Shown here one piece after another: positions 42,138 through 52,404 of a stretch of 64,000 nucleotides of DNA (within the stretch, counting starts at the first letter, position 1; each line of letters starts with the position of its first letter). Source of the DNA: Byssothecium circinans (taxonomy: Eukaryota > Ascomycota > Dothideomycetes > Pleosporales > Massarinaceae); NCBI GenBank assembly GCA_010015675.1, contig ML976990.1:158978-222977 (forward strand), given 5' to 3'. The translations under genes were made by a program, and so were the position numbers. Under the pieces are notes generated by a model. That model was not told the origin of the DNA and did not search any database. It saw only the letters and a list, made by a program, of their open reading frames with translations.

Positions 42138-44519
42138 ATGGCTGGCCCACTACTTGACAGGCCCATGTCGCCGCGAGCGCGACCGGGGGAATTGGGCAAT
42201 GCGGCATTGCAATGGGCGCGGTGTCGGAGGGGTAGAATGTTCATGCTGTCAGCGCTGTTGATAGTGGTGGTTTTGGCACTGGGAGGTGCGAGGAACGAGG
42301 TACGTCATGGGTGACATTGGGATCGGGAAGTTGTGAGCTGGTTGTATACTAGCTAGAGAATAAGTGCTGGTGGAAGTCACAGCATGTCTTGCACTGCAAC
42401 TAACATCACATTGTAGGCTCTTTCAGGCTCCTACCGCGCCCTGTCGTCGAATTATGAATTCCCTACATGGCGTCCACACCTCCCACATCTTCCCTCGTAC
42501 ATCAACTCGCCCCTACAGCCCTCCAATGCCTCTCTTGAGCTCGAAAACAGCCACATCGAACATGTTCCCTCCCATCTCAACAAGGCGACGCCGAACTTCC
42601 ACCTCGTCATGCCCGCAGTCGACGACGGGCCCGAATTTTGCAAGACGACGCTTTCGGCCATGATACTGAATTTTCCATCGCCTACGATCGTCGGATTGAA
42701 AGAAAAATACGGGAGTGAGGCGGATGTAGAGAAGGCGAGGTTGACGGGAATACTGACGTACTTGACGAGTGAGAAGGTGAAGGATGAAGATTTGATGCTT
42801 GTTGTGGACGGCAAGGATACATGGTTTCAGCTTCCGAGCGATGTCATGATCAGACAATATCAAGAAGTGCTAGAAGACTCGAATAAGCGGTTGATGCTGC
42901 TGTACGGGGACCAATTCAAACAAACCATTGTGTTTGGTGCAACTAAGGTGTGCGAAGGCGAAGATGTTGCGTGCCAGCATGTACCTGAACCAATGCTGCC
43001 CGCGAACATGTACGGCAAACGCACGGGGAAAGAGCAGCGGTTGAATCGGGCGAGATACCTGGACTCAGCTATGGTTATGGGTCCGGTCAAAGATTTGAGA
43101 GCACTATACGAGAAGGCTGTAAGCATTTTTGAGGAAAAGAAGAGCCAAAGCGCGACCGTGCAGTCTGTCATATCGACAATGTTTGGCGAGCAGCAACTAG
43201 CTCGAAAGGCACATCGTAGACAGTACAAGATCACGCAAGCGGCCAACATGTTCTTCGATTGGGTTGACGCTTCAGCTCTGCCGCTGGGAGAAAAGACAAA
43301 AGCTGTGGAATTTGCTCCCCAAGAAGGTCATCATTATGAATTCTCTATTGGTCTCGATTACACGCACACGCTTTTCCAGCCTCTGGCAAACTGCGCTCAA
43401 GACGAGCTTCTGCAGCTCCTTCACGACGGATCGACCGACTTAACGAAGCACCATCATGACGGTACGCCTACGCCTCCGCTTACTATCCCCACGGCGCTGC
43501 GGGAAGCCACACCGCCTTACTGGACACCTGATCTGAAAGCACACAATCCCTCGCCTAACAAAAAGCCGGTGCATATCGAAGGGCTCGAATTCCAAGAAGA
43601 GATTGATCGACTGCGAGATCGTGACACCCCTTGGGCTTCTACTATTCTCGTTCAGAATACTTATACCGGTGCCGTTCCAGCGGCTTTCCATGTTAACGAT
43701 CGTGACGACGCCTTCCCCATACTCGGTCTATTAACCGATGCATACGGCTTCAAACACCCTCCGTCATCGAACATATCCTGGACTTCGCTATGGTACTCTG
43801 GTTACGAGCGTGCGCTTCTCCGCAAGTACTTCCGCAACCCACAATCGCCCCTCGGATATCACAACATGGCCATCGGCGGTGATCGTCTCTGGGACCAGCG
43901 CGGTGGTCAGGGTGGTGTGTGGACGGCCGAGCACGGTCTCTGGTACCCATGGGGTGAAGTCGATGGCGTCTGCGGCTCACTCGAGCAGATCAAGCAAGTA
44001 TTCCCCGACGGCAAGGGTGTGTGGCTCCACGAAGGCGACGGCGTGGAGAAGAGCGAAAAAGACAGGAAGAAGGCGGAAGAAGACCTCGTCAAAGCGATTG
44101 AGGAGAAGAAAAGGAAAGAAGAGGAGAAAGTTAAGGACGAAGCGGAGAAAGCGGAGAGGGAGAGGTTGGAGAAAGAGGCTAAGGAGCAGGAAGTGGTTAA
44201 ACAGCAGGAAGAGAAGAAAAAGCTTGCTGAGCAGCAGGAGAAAGATAGGAAAGAGAATGAAGAGAAGAGCAAGATTGAGGCGGAGCAGAAGGCTAAGGAA
44301 GAAGAGGATAAAGCGCAGAGGGAGAAAGAGGAGCGAGAGAAGAAGGAGAAGGAGGAGAGGGAACGCAAGGAAAAAGAGGAGTGGGAGAGGATGGAGAGGA
44401 TGGAGAGGGAGAAGGCGGCCGAGGCGGAGAGGAAGAAGATGGAGGAGCTGCAGAGGATTATGGGGGATAAACTGACGAAGTGGCAGGGGAAGGCGGAGAA
44501 TGAGTATCAGAGGAGGTGA
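42138..44519 (+). CDS. Type II membrane glycosyltransferase-like protein with charged C-terminal tail
   Basis: Exons 42138-42299 and 42417-44519 give 754 residues. A short basic N-terminus precedes one transmembrane helix at about residues 34-53 (MFMLSALLIVVVLALGGA), so the body is predicted to be luminal in the Golgi or ER. The core (about 80-590) contains LMLVVDGKDTWFQLP near residue 181, a DxD-like acidic site as in nucleotide-sugar enzymes, and NMAIGGDRLWDQRGGQGGVW later on. The first exon is in frame and supplies the anchor, which supports this start. Residues 596-745 are almost entirely Glu, Lys, Arg and Gln and would form a long single helix or coiled coil, unusual for a luminal enzyme. 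The substrate is unknown, and the enzyme assignment rests on motif resemblance. Confidence 0.72.
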
Positions 44520-45878
44520 GGTGATGATTTGAGGAATGAGGTTGGATTATGATACTATTTTCGTTGGCTGGGCGTTGGAAGGTGGGCATGTCATATGTAG
44601 TCACGTAGAGTATCGGTCTTATATTTTGAGGTATTGTAGTACTATCTCTGTCGCGATATGTCCCGCCTCGGTCTTTGACTTCGAACTACGGTAACCAAAT
44701 CTGATATAATAGAATCATCTATTACGAGCAATAAACGCCGAAACAAGCTTATGAATCGCATGCGTCTTAATAGGCATAGCTTATGTATTATCCATATTTT
44801 CATCTATAACGCATAAAGTTAGTTGGAAGCCTTTTAAAAGATAAGTTTGATACATGTATGAGATTTAAAGAAGATCCAAAGACAGGAAAATCTAATCTCC
44901 TATCTATTCATGATTCATAGCTCACCTTGTAACATTCGCGCTCTTTGTCATCGAGCAAGAGAAGTTTTGGACCCCAGAGCATTGGCATGCGCAGCCAGCT
45001 GGCCGACTCCACGGCGCTTATTTCATGGTGTGAATTGCTGTCAGAAAGTTGAGGAACTATAAATACCTAATTGACTTCAAAAGGACTCCTAGCGGTCGGG
45101 TAAAGGACACAATGTATCGCCTAGCTACTTTTAACTGTATTTTTCCTACTGTTAGAGATGGCCTCGTATCTTTTATTCATAGAGCCTGGGTTGCACCTTC
45201 CTAAGTTAAGAGTACGCTGGTCATGAATGAACTACATACATCACACAGCATGAACACTCATAGGCCAAAATCTAAATTTTCTAATTTTTTTTTATACTTT
45301 TCTAATTTTTTTAATTACTGCGAAGCATAGATTGCTTCGTCTTTGTTATTCTCATTATTACGATTATCTGGGTCCATTTCCCTTCGTTTACGTGTCGCAT
45401 GTCGCATATTCCGTCATCTCCATCATGCATGTCCTTCTCTTCCATCTCTCACACAGAGGACCATGGCAAAAAAACAAACAAAAACAAAAGCTTCTCCATC
45501 CGTGTCCATCGCAACCGCCCGCACGCTTGCCACAAGGCAACAAAAACAGCTCAAGAAATCAATGCTCGAACTATCAAACGTCCAAGTCTTACTCGCTCGT
45601 CTATGAAGCACAACACATCCACATAGGGCACCACTACCGCAGGGACCGTATTCGTGGAACATGACTATCGAGAGTCGCTGCTACCGGGAGAATGGGGATC
45701 GAGGGGAGGGGAAACCGTCGGAGTATTTCGTGAGGAGGCTTGAGGGGAGAGGGGGTGGAGGAAGAAACTAGCGCCACACCCTCGGTTTCGTTTGGACGGG
45801 GTAGGTATCGATATCGGCTGAAGAAGCGGGGATGATGGCGGCTTGCTTGGGAGGTAGGTGGTTGTGTCCTCAAAGTTC
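44520..45878. other. AT-rich intergenic block
   Basis: About 1.36 kb without a supported gene. 44690-44920 and 45240-45330 are markedly AT-rich with many TpA steps and long T runs, unlike the flanking GC-balanced genes. This could be a decayed repeat altered by repeat-induced point mutation (RIP), or simply non-coding sequence. Confidence 0.4.
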
Positions 45879-48386
45879 CTAGAAACTTGGGCCAATCCAC
45901 TGCAATACCGCGAAGAAGGCAACGCAGACGAATATCGCGAGAGGATGGATTGAGGGCATTTCTTCGGTTCGCGACAGCTGGGTGCTGTCGTCTTCTGTCG
46001 GGGCCTGCTCGATGACCTCGTCTTCCTCCGTCTCGATCGGCTCGATGAGATCGTCGTCTTCCGTATCGGTCTGCTCGATGACTTTTTCATATTCGGTCTT
46101 GGTCTGATCAGTGGCGTCTTCGTCTTCCTGCTCGGTCTGATCAGTGACCTCTGGATCTTCTAGAAAGGCACCCAACATCTTGCGGGGAGTCTCGGCGATG
46201 GGCGCAACGACTGCGACCGGCATTGTCGGGCGCGGCAGCTCGATGCTGCCGTCTTCTGTCTTGGTCTGATCCTTGACCTCTGGATTCCCCGGGAAAGTAC
46301 CCGGCATCTCACGGGGAGCCTCGGCGATGGGCGAAATGACGGCGACTGTCAGCGATGCAGGAGGCGGTGTAGACGGGGGAGAGCTAACGAGTGCTTCCCA
46401 CTTGATAGCGCGGGCAGCTTTGAAGGCAAGTTCCTCAGCCTCACGATCCTTCTTCATCTTCGTGATGAGCTCCTTGCGGACGTTGCGTTCAGTCGCAAGT
46501 GCCACAGACTTGGGAGCGGGGACTTCGATTTGAAGAGGTGTCTCCTTAACCTGCTTCGCCTTCCATGGGCAGTCCAGACCAAACTTCTCGTATATCTCCT
46601 CCAATCTCCCATTGTAGAGGCGCTTAATGACCGGAATCTCCTTCTGGAATGCTGATCGCTCGTTGTACTGCGTCGGCCCGGAGATCTCAAAGTCTTCGTT
46701 GAGACCCTGTCCGCTAAGTGCCTGCGTGCAAGTGTCAAGGATCTTCTTCGCATGCTTAAGCTCTTTTGGTGCCTCAGATGCGAGCATGTTGGAGAGCTTT
46801 CCGTCCCAGCGGAAGGCCTGTAACAACGCCTCATATGACTTGGAGGCGTGTATCATGACCTCTAGCTTCTCGAGGAAGCCGTACGGGCCGTCGTAGAACT
46901 CAGGGTTCTTCCACTCGGGGCCTTGAAAGAGATCTAGGCATTCATCAAGCAATTTCTTCTCGCCGGCGCGAAGCACATTGAGTGTCAGGCCACGCTTCCC
47001 GAATAACTGCCACGTCACGTATTCAACAACCCGCGCGAGCTTGGGAGCCAGCTCAGAACGTAGATCATCACTCATTTCGTGCTTCGCCAGTTCTTTGCGT
47101 AGGGCATAGCCAATGGCGTAGAAGTCGTAGCCAGGAACTTTGAACATGCTGTTGTAGGTCGTGGTGCGATTGCGATCGGCAAAATGGTGAGTCGTATACA
47201 GGTAATTGAACGGGTCGGAGCGGACCGCCGTAGCTTTCTCCTGCGGCGTGTCAACTGTGACGGGCTCCTGGATTTGGCAGGTAACCGTAGCAGATTCCGT
47301 CGAGTTGGAAGCTTCGCGTGCGACGGGCTGCTCTGCTTCCGCTACCTTTTCGTCGGTGAGCGGGTCGGACTGGACCACCATAGCTTTCTCCCGCGGCGTC
47401 TCAACTGGGACGGGCTGTTGGATTTGGCAGCTAACTGCAGCATGTTCCGTCGAATTGGGAGCTTCGCGTGCGACGGGCTGATCTGCTTCGGCTACCTTTT
47501 CGTCGACCGGAGTAGGGGTCGGTGGTGGAGTCAATTCAGGCTCAGTGACCTTCACTAGAGCCGCGCCCGTGGGTTCATCGACCGGAGGTGCAGTGGGATA
47601 CTGCAAGCTCACTCCAACCCTCACCTTCTTTCGCTCCCTCTCCTCCTCAAGGGCATTCACCTGAGCCCTCAGGTCCTCGATCTCCTTCTGAGCCATCTCC
47701 CAAGCTTTATCTCCCCGCTCAATCCGTGCCTTTAACTCAAGGTTTTCACAGCGAAGCTCGCAGACGGTAACATTCAGCTCATAAACGGCGAGGGGATTGT
47801 CTGGATCTCCCACCGATGACTCGTTGGCAGGGGCCTGCGGAGCAGAATCCTCAGCTACAGGAGCTCCGCTAAACTGGTCCAAGGGATTGACAGGGAGCTT
47901 TGTAGGCGTAGCCGGCGCCTTTGGTAATCCATCTTCGGAGGCTTTAAAGAGGCTCGTAGATGCCGGAGGTGCTTCTGATAGAGCGGAGGTGAGATGCGTC
48001 TCCATCTTGAGAGAGTCAGGAATAGGATTGCTGAACAATGGAGCCATGGCAGGCCGAGCCATCGGCTGTGGCGCAGATACGCTTGTCGGCGTGAACGACA
48101 CGGAGAACTTGAAGCAAGCACCGATTTTAGGAACGTCGGTGCCCTTGATAGGGGCTTCAACAAGAGCAGGGAAGCTAGTCTGGTTGAAATGGTGCGAGAG
48201 CCGAGTAGTTGGCTTGGTCTTCTTCTCTACGCGCCAAGAGCGTGTACCACCAGTTGACCCGCCCGGCACTTGTGGTGTGGACTGCACATCAGTCCCGGCA
48301 GCCGTGTTGGCGGCATCGGCCATGGGCTGATCTTCAAAGTCGCACATGATGGGCACAACCGTTGCCGTCGGCGAAAGAGGAGGCAT
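45879..48386 (-). CDS. Tail-anchored protein of unknown function with internal duplication
   Basis: A single exon of 835 residues. The N-terminal 215 residues are disordered. A coiled coil follows at about 225-275 (CENLELKARIERGDKAWEMA...EEERERKKVR). Two tandem copies of a 50-residue repeat lie at about 293-342 and 343-392 (DEKVAEAxQPVAREAxNSTE). A predicted helical domain spans 395-640, beginning near FNYLYTTHHFADRNRTTTYN. Thr/Asp/Glu-rich repeats (TDQTE, IEQTDTEDDD) occupy about 730-805. One hydrophobic helix at the very end (HPLAIFVCVAFFAVLQWIG) would anchor it in a membrane with the bulk facing the cytosol. No family is recognised. The unbroken 2.5-kb frame and domain layout support a real gene. 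Confidence 0.7.
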   Translation of the reverse strand: MPPLSPTATVVPIMCDFEDQPMADAANTAAGTDVQSTPQVPGGSTGGTRSWRVEKKTKPTTRLSHHFNQTSFPALVEAPIKGTDVPKIGACFKFSVSFTPTSVSAPQPMARPAMAPLFSNPIPDSLKMETHLTSALSEAPPASTSLFKASEDGLPKAPATPTKLPVNPLDQFSGAPVAEDSAPQAPANESSVGDPDNPLAVYELNVTVCELRCENLELKARIERGDKAWEMAQKEIEDLRAQVNALEEERERKKVRVGVSLQYPTAPPVDEPTGAALVKVTEPELTPPPTPTPVDEKVAEADQPVAREAPNSTEHAAVSCQIQQPVPVETPREKAMVVQSDPLTDEKVAEAEQPVAREASNSTESATVTCQIQEPVTVDTPQEKATAVRSDPFNYLYTTHHFADRNRTTTYNSMFKVPGYDFYAIGYALRKELAKHEMSDDLRSELAPKLARVVEYVTWQLFGKRGLTLNVLRAGEKKLLDECLDLFQGPEWKNPEFYDGPYGFLEKLEVMIHASKSYEALLQAFRWDGKLSNMLASEAPKELKHAKKILDTCTQALSGQGLNEDFEISGPTQYNERSAFQKEIPVIKRLYNGRLEEIYEKFGLDCPWKAKQVKETPLQIEVPAPKSVALATERNVRKELITKMKKDREAEELAFKAARAIKWEALVSSPPSTPPPASLTVAVISPIAEAPREMPGTFPGNPEVKDQTKTEDGSIELPRPTMPVAVVAPIAETPRKMLGAFLEDPEVTDQTEQEDEDATDQTKTEYEKVIEQTDTEDDDLIEPIETEEDEVIEQAPTEDDSTQLSRTEEMPSIHPLAIFVCVAFFAVLQWIGPSF
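47210..47509 (-). repeat. In-gene tandem duplication, 150-bp unit, two copies
   Basis: The minus-strand coding sequence at 47509-47360 is repeated at 47359-47210. Landmarks such as GCTTCGCGTGCGACGGGCTG (plus strand) recur exactly 150 bp apart. The unit is a multiple of three, so the protein gains a 50-residue repeat without frame change. Confidence 0.85.
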
Positions 48387-50394
48387 AGTGGACAGTTGGA
48401 TTGCAGCGTATTAGAGTTGAATTAGACGGTATGTTGCGGTTGAGGATGCGTATTGTGCGAGGGGAGGAGGGATTTAGGGAAGGGAAGTGTGTGTTTAGCG
48501 CAAGTTCACAGCCGCGAAAGCTCAGACTTGGCGGGTTGGGCGTGGGCGAGGTGGGGTAGAGTGTGGCAACGCGCGAATGTTCTTGAAATGCGTTGAAGGT
48601 CAGGGTGGCGCCAGGGTAGCGGACACACCAGTTGTGCTGGTGTGGGAAGGTAGGAAGGCAGAAAGGGGAGGGTGCCGGACGAGACCTCCTGGAAATGCTA
48701 CGAGAGGCGCGCGGCGAGGCGCGGGGGAATAAGTTGAGCAGGTACCTTCACGGGTCGTGCAGAGCTGTAGCAGAGTCAGTACCGTAGGCGCAAAGCAGTG
48801 GTGATGGCGGCGGCCACGGGAGGGATTGCAATTGGCGTACCACTTTGCGCGTGAGGTGGGGTGAACGGGGTTTCTCAAGCGGCCCAAGAAACTGCGTGCA
48901 AAAAGAATTGCAGCAGCTCTGGGCGCGGCGCGTGAGAGGATTGGGGTGACCACTGGATCGTACGGTGTGCGTTGGAGGCGCTCTAGTTGTCAACTTCGGC
49001 GGCAGTTTACGGTAGAGTGTGTGCTGGCGGTGGTGAGGGAGGGATAGTGTGGCAGCGAGCGCGAGGTCAGGCACTGCGCGCGAAGTGACTGACAAAGACG
49101 CTAGCGCAAATGTGGCCTAGCGCGTCGTAGCGCGTGAATGTCGCATCACGTGCACGAGCCCATTCCGTGAAGTGCGCCCCCACAGCAGCAATACAACGTG
49201 CAAAGAGCGCGCGGTGCAGAGATTTGCGGCCGTAGAAGTCGTTCTAACAATGTTGCGCGTAAACGTAGAAGCGCGGAATGGCGATGACGCCATAACGAAG
49301 GCTTGAGCTGAAGGGCCTCTCGTCCATCAAGGAATCTGACGTTTCTTGATCCCCATGCAGGCCACCACAACGCTCCTGATATCAGTTAGCTTTGATTCTC
49401 TATAGCAACATCAAACGAGATAGGCATACAACGGCGGATAGCTGGCCCTCACCAAGACATTCCCAAAGCCGAAAATCTACTCACACCATGTTCGGTTTAC
49501 GGGTTGTGAGATGGCATCATTAACATCGTGTCCTGAATGCCAGTCAGGAGAAAGGCAAGTGTAGGTCTGATACGTATGGACCGCCGGATAGCACATGCAT
49601 AATGCTGAGAGAACTGGAAGTTTAAACACAATATTTGGCGGTAGACTGGACGAGAGCATGGGCTCCGATGTGACCTCGACGGAGGGGAACTCCATGATTC
49701 TGCCATGTGTTAGCAGTGGCCAATATATGTATCATAGAAACATGCCTAGTCTTCCTCTCTCATAACTCATGATTGCCCTCGCATGTTGTTGCTGGACCTC
49801 ATTCCCATAGAAGCATTATACATCTAGTAGGAAGTCTGTCATATAACAAAAACGCTCCGACATGACAGCACATGTAACACGTTTTCACGCTTTTCTGCAG
49901 ACGGTACAAAGGAGGAGGACGGAAACATAGGAGCAAACTGTTCCATTGATGAAAGAAAGGTTGCCAATACACCGAGAAGCTTGAACACTGAGATGAGGTG
50001 AATTGCAGAGGAATCAGGTAGAAGCAAAAGCCCAACCACCAGGGTAAGAAGGTAGACGGGTATCAATAGTAGGAAAGCGAGCAAGTAAACAAACAACCAT
50101 GCTGGAACGCAGATTCCCACACAAGCAAAACTCCGGAGATTCGAGATTCGGAAGACGCTGGGAATGCATCCTCAGCCGCGAACATTACGTTCCACAAACC
50201 ATCAATCGTGTGTATCATCAACATTTTACCCAAACCAACTGCCCCTCCCAACCACCGTTTTATCCATTACCAGTCACGGTCGTCCTGATACGATCCGTGC
50301 TTGCGGACGTTGTCGTTCCAAGCCCCAATTCGAGAAAGCAATCTAAATCCAAAAATCAACCGCGTTCCACAAACGTCGAAATATTTATTGGCGC
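48387..50394. other. Intergenic, no supported gene
   Basis: About 2 kb between two minus-strand genes. A hydrophobic minus-strand frame at 49839-50120 is noted, but it lacks family resemblance and its flanks do not support splicing. The part near 48400-49300 is GC-rich and likely promoter/leader of the 835-residue protein. Confidence 0.35.
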
Positions 50395-51176
50395 CTACTG
50401 TTCGTCATGCACCACCTCAGAGTCATCGGGAATGAGCTCGTAATCGCCCTCTGGGGGTAGGTACAGGGCTGAAAGGGCCAGTCCGAGGCTCGTCGCGAAG
50501 AGAAGGGCCCACGAAACGGTGCAGAGAAACCACGAGGCATCGAGGTACCAGCCTTCGAAAAAGTGCTCATCGTGGTCGAAAAGGTATGCCTGGGGGCGTT
50601 AGCATGTGTCCTTCTCAAAGCCAGGCCCAGGCCCCACGCATCGCAGCAATGCGGGCGAGCAGAAACCGGTGTCAACATACCACTATGGCCATGCCTACGC
50701 ACTGCACAAAGCCCGATAACAGGAGCAGTGCGCAGGCAATCTGCCATCCCGCCACTCGTCGCTGCACGCCACCTGCGAGCATGACGATGAATGCGACCAG
50801 TGTGCAAAACTCGACGGCGACATCGAAGGTGATTAGGAAGCCCACGGTTCTCCACATGTGGCAGAAGTTTTCGTCTTTCAGGCAGTCCGAGTCTTTTGGG
50901 AACGGGACGTAGGTATCGTCAGGGCTCTTGTAGTATTTGTGCAGGCCCATGGAAAATTTGCGGCCGTCATCCTGGGTCGTCAGTGAAGTTGCGAGGAGCG
51001 GAAAAAAAGATAGCGTACCGTACTCAAGCTGGCCCATCGTGGTATTATAATGCTGGCGATGGTCATGACCGTACCTGCGCGTCTCAGCCGTTGCCACCCT
51101 GTCATACATGTCGCTTGTAAAACTCACAGGCAACGGTCAGTAAGAGGCCCGCCGAATACACGGCTCTCCGCGTCAT
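50395..51176 (-). CDS. Claudin-like four-helix membrane protein
   Basis: Exons 51176-51128, 51074-51019, 50971-50681 and 50589-50395 give 196 residues. Four hydrophobic helices are visible at about 7-27, 72-97, 105-128 and 152-176. The first extracellular loop has Trp near residue 31 (IIIPRWASL), then GLH and two cysteines (CLKDENFC). This resembles the W-GLW-C-C signature of claudin/PMP22-type and fungal Sur7/Pali proteins. The short C-terminal tail is acidic (YELIPDDSEVVHDEQ). Related fungal proteins organise plasma-membrane domains or sense ambient pH. Which of these applies is unknown. Introns are 53, 47 and 91 nt. Confidence 0.72.
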
Positions 51177-52404
51177 TGTGAATGAAGTGTCTCTTCTCGA
51201 CTTGAAGGGCGTTGCGGGGTCGAAGGGGTAAGGGTCGCTGATACGATGGTGTTGTGATTTCAGAGCGGCGGCAAACGCTTGTGCAGGTGCGATCCTGTTG
51301 CGTACGGGGGTTGTTGCTTGGCCGCGGCCTAGATGCGAAGGGGAGGGGGACGAGAAAGAGGAGAAGGAGGAAGAGGAATGGCGGCCAGCTGGTGGGGGGC
51401 GATTCTTATCGCAGCATCAAGGGCACATAATTGATGGGCCGGAAGCGTGGATGTACAAAGGCCATGATCATGATCATAATGGTGATGGTGGGTGCACTGT
51501 GAGGCGCATACCTTGTCCCGCATCGTCTTAAAGCGGAAGTGATGTGCATGCAATGACGATGGCGCAAAAAACCTCACCATCGACTTTGTATAGTCATTTC
51601 GTTATTGATAGCGGGTACCGCGCTGTGGTATTCCCCATTCCGCTTCCTGTCAATACGAAAATAGCTCATTAAGATGCATACCGCCGCAGCTTCTGGATGA
51701 CTCGGCTTCGTCTGCATCGTTTCTCTCGCGAGCTTGAAATGCGGTGTGAATCGGGATGGCATTGTGCAAGACCACCTACATTAGCGTCATTTCCCGTTTC
51801 ATGATATTTGCAAGGCGAAACCCAGGACGGAGAGGAGCACGCTAGCCAGCTCACTCAGATGTTACAACCAAGGCACGTACTGCGTAGAAAAAGCGCAGAT
51901 CTTGGGACCTTTCGCGCGGGGTCAGCTCAACATTATTTCATTTCAGATAGAAGATGGCTGCTATAAATTCAGTGGCTTGGAAATGTAGAAGCACATGCCA
52001 CCCCTGCCCTTCACTTCCTCCCCGTAGCACAACGACCTCGAGCAAGCGATGAGCGGGGAGTGCAGCGTGTGAAGGCGATCCGTATGCATCCCGTCCGCCT
52101 GGTGTCGCGGCATGTCCTGTGGTTGGACTGGGAAAGGCAGCTCGAGCGAGATAAATTGATGCTGCAGTGAGGCGCATGGATACGAGCAGACGATAGATAA
52201 CGATCGTCCAATCGAGTTCTTCACAGTGAGACGTGCATGATAAGGCGCTTGAAAGTCAGAGAGCCGGTAAAGCCAACCGACGAAGCGACACATGATGCTA
52301 GCTACATGCCGCGTTTGTACCCTGATGGGGGAAATATTGTACATGAGTATACTTACGGTTACAGAACACGTCGAGTGTTTGGTCCTTGAAGGAAGCCCGC
52401 TCGT
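51177..52404. other. Intergenic, no supported gene
   Basis: About 1.2 kb: the promoter of the claudin-like gene and the 3' flank of MRM1. Only short frames without recognisable features. Confidence 0.4.

Noticed and set aside
43738..44475. 245-residue frame rich in Arg/Lys within the glycosyltransferase-like gene
   Set aside because: It is the +1 frame of the Glu/Lys-rich tail, where codons for Glu and Lys turn into Arg/Gly codons. An artefact of repetitive composition.
44040..44515. Possible low-complexity satellite DNA
   Set aside because: The A/G-rich stretch is in frame with the glycosyltransferase-like gene and codes for its charged tail.
49839..50120. Hydrophobic minus-strand frame resembling two membrane helices
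   Set aside because: No family resemblance, no plausible splice partners and no supporting context. Hydrophobic frames arise easily on one strand of A/G-rich DNA.
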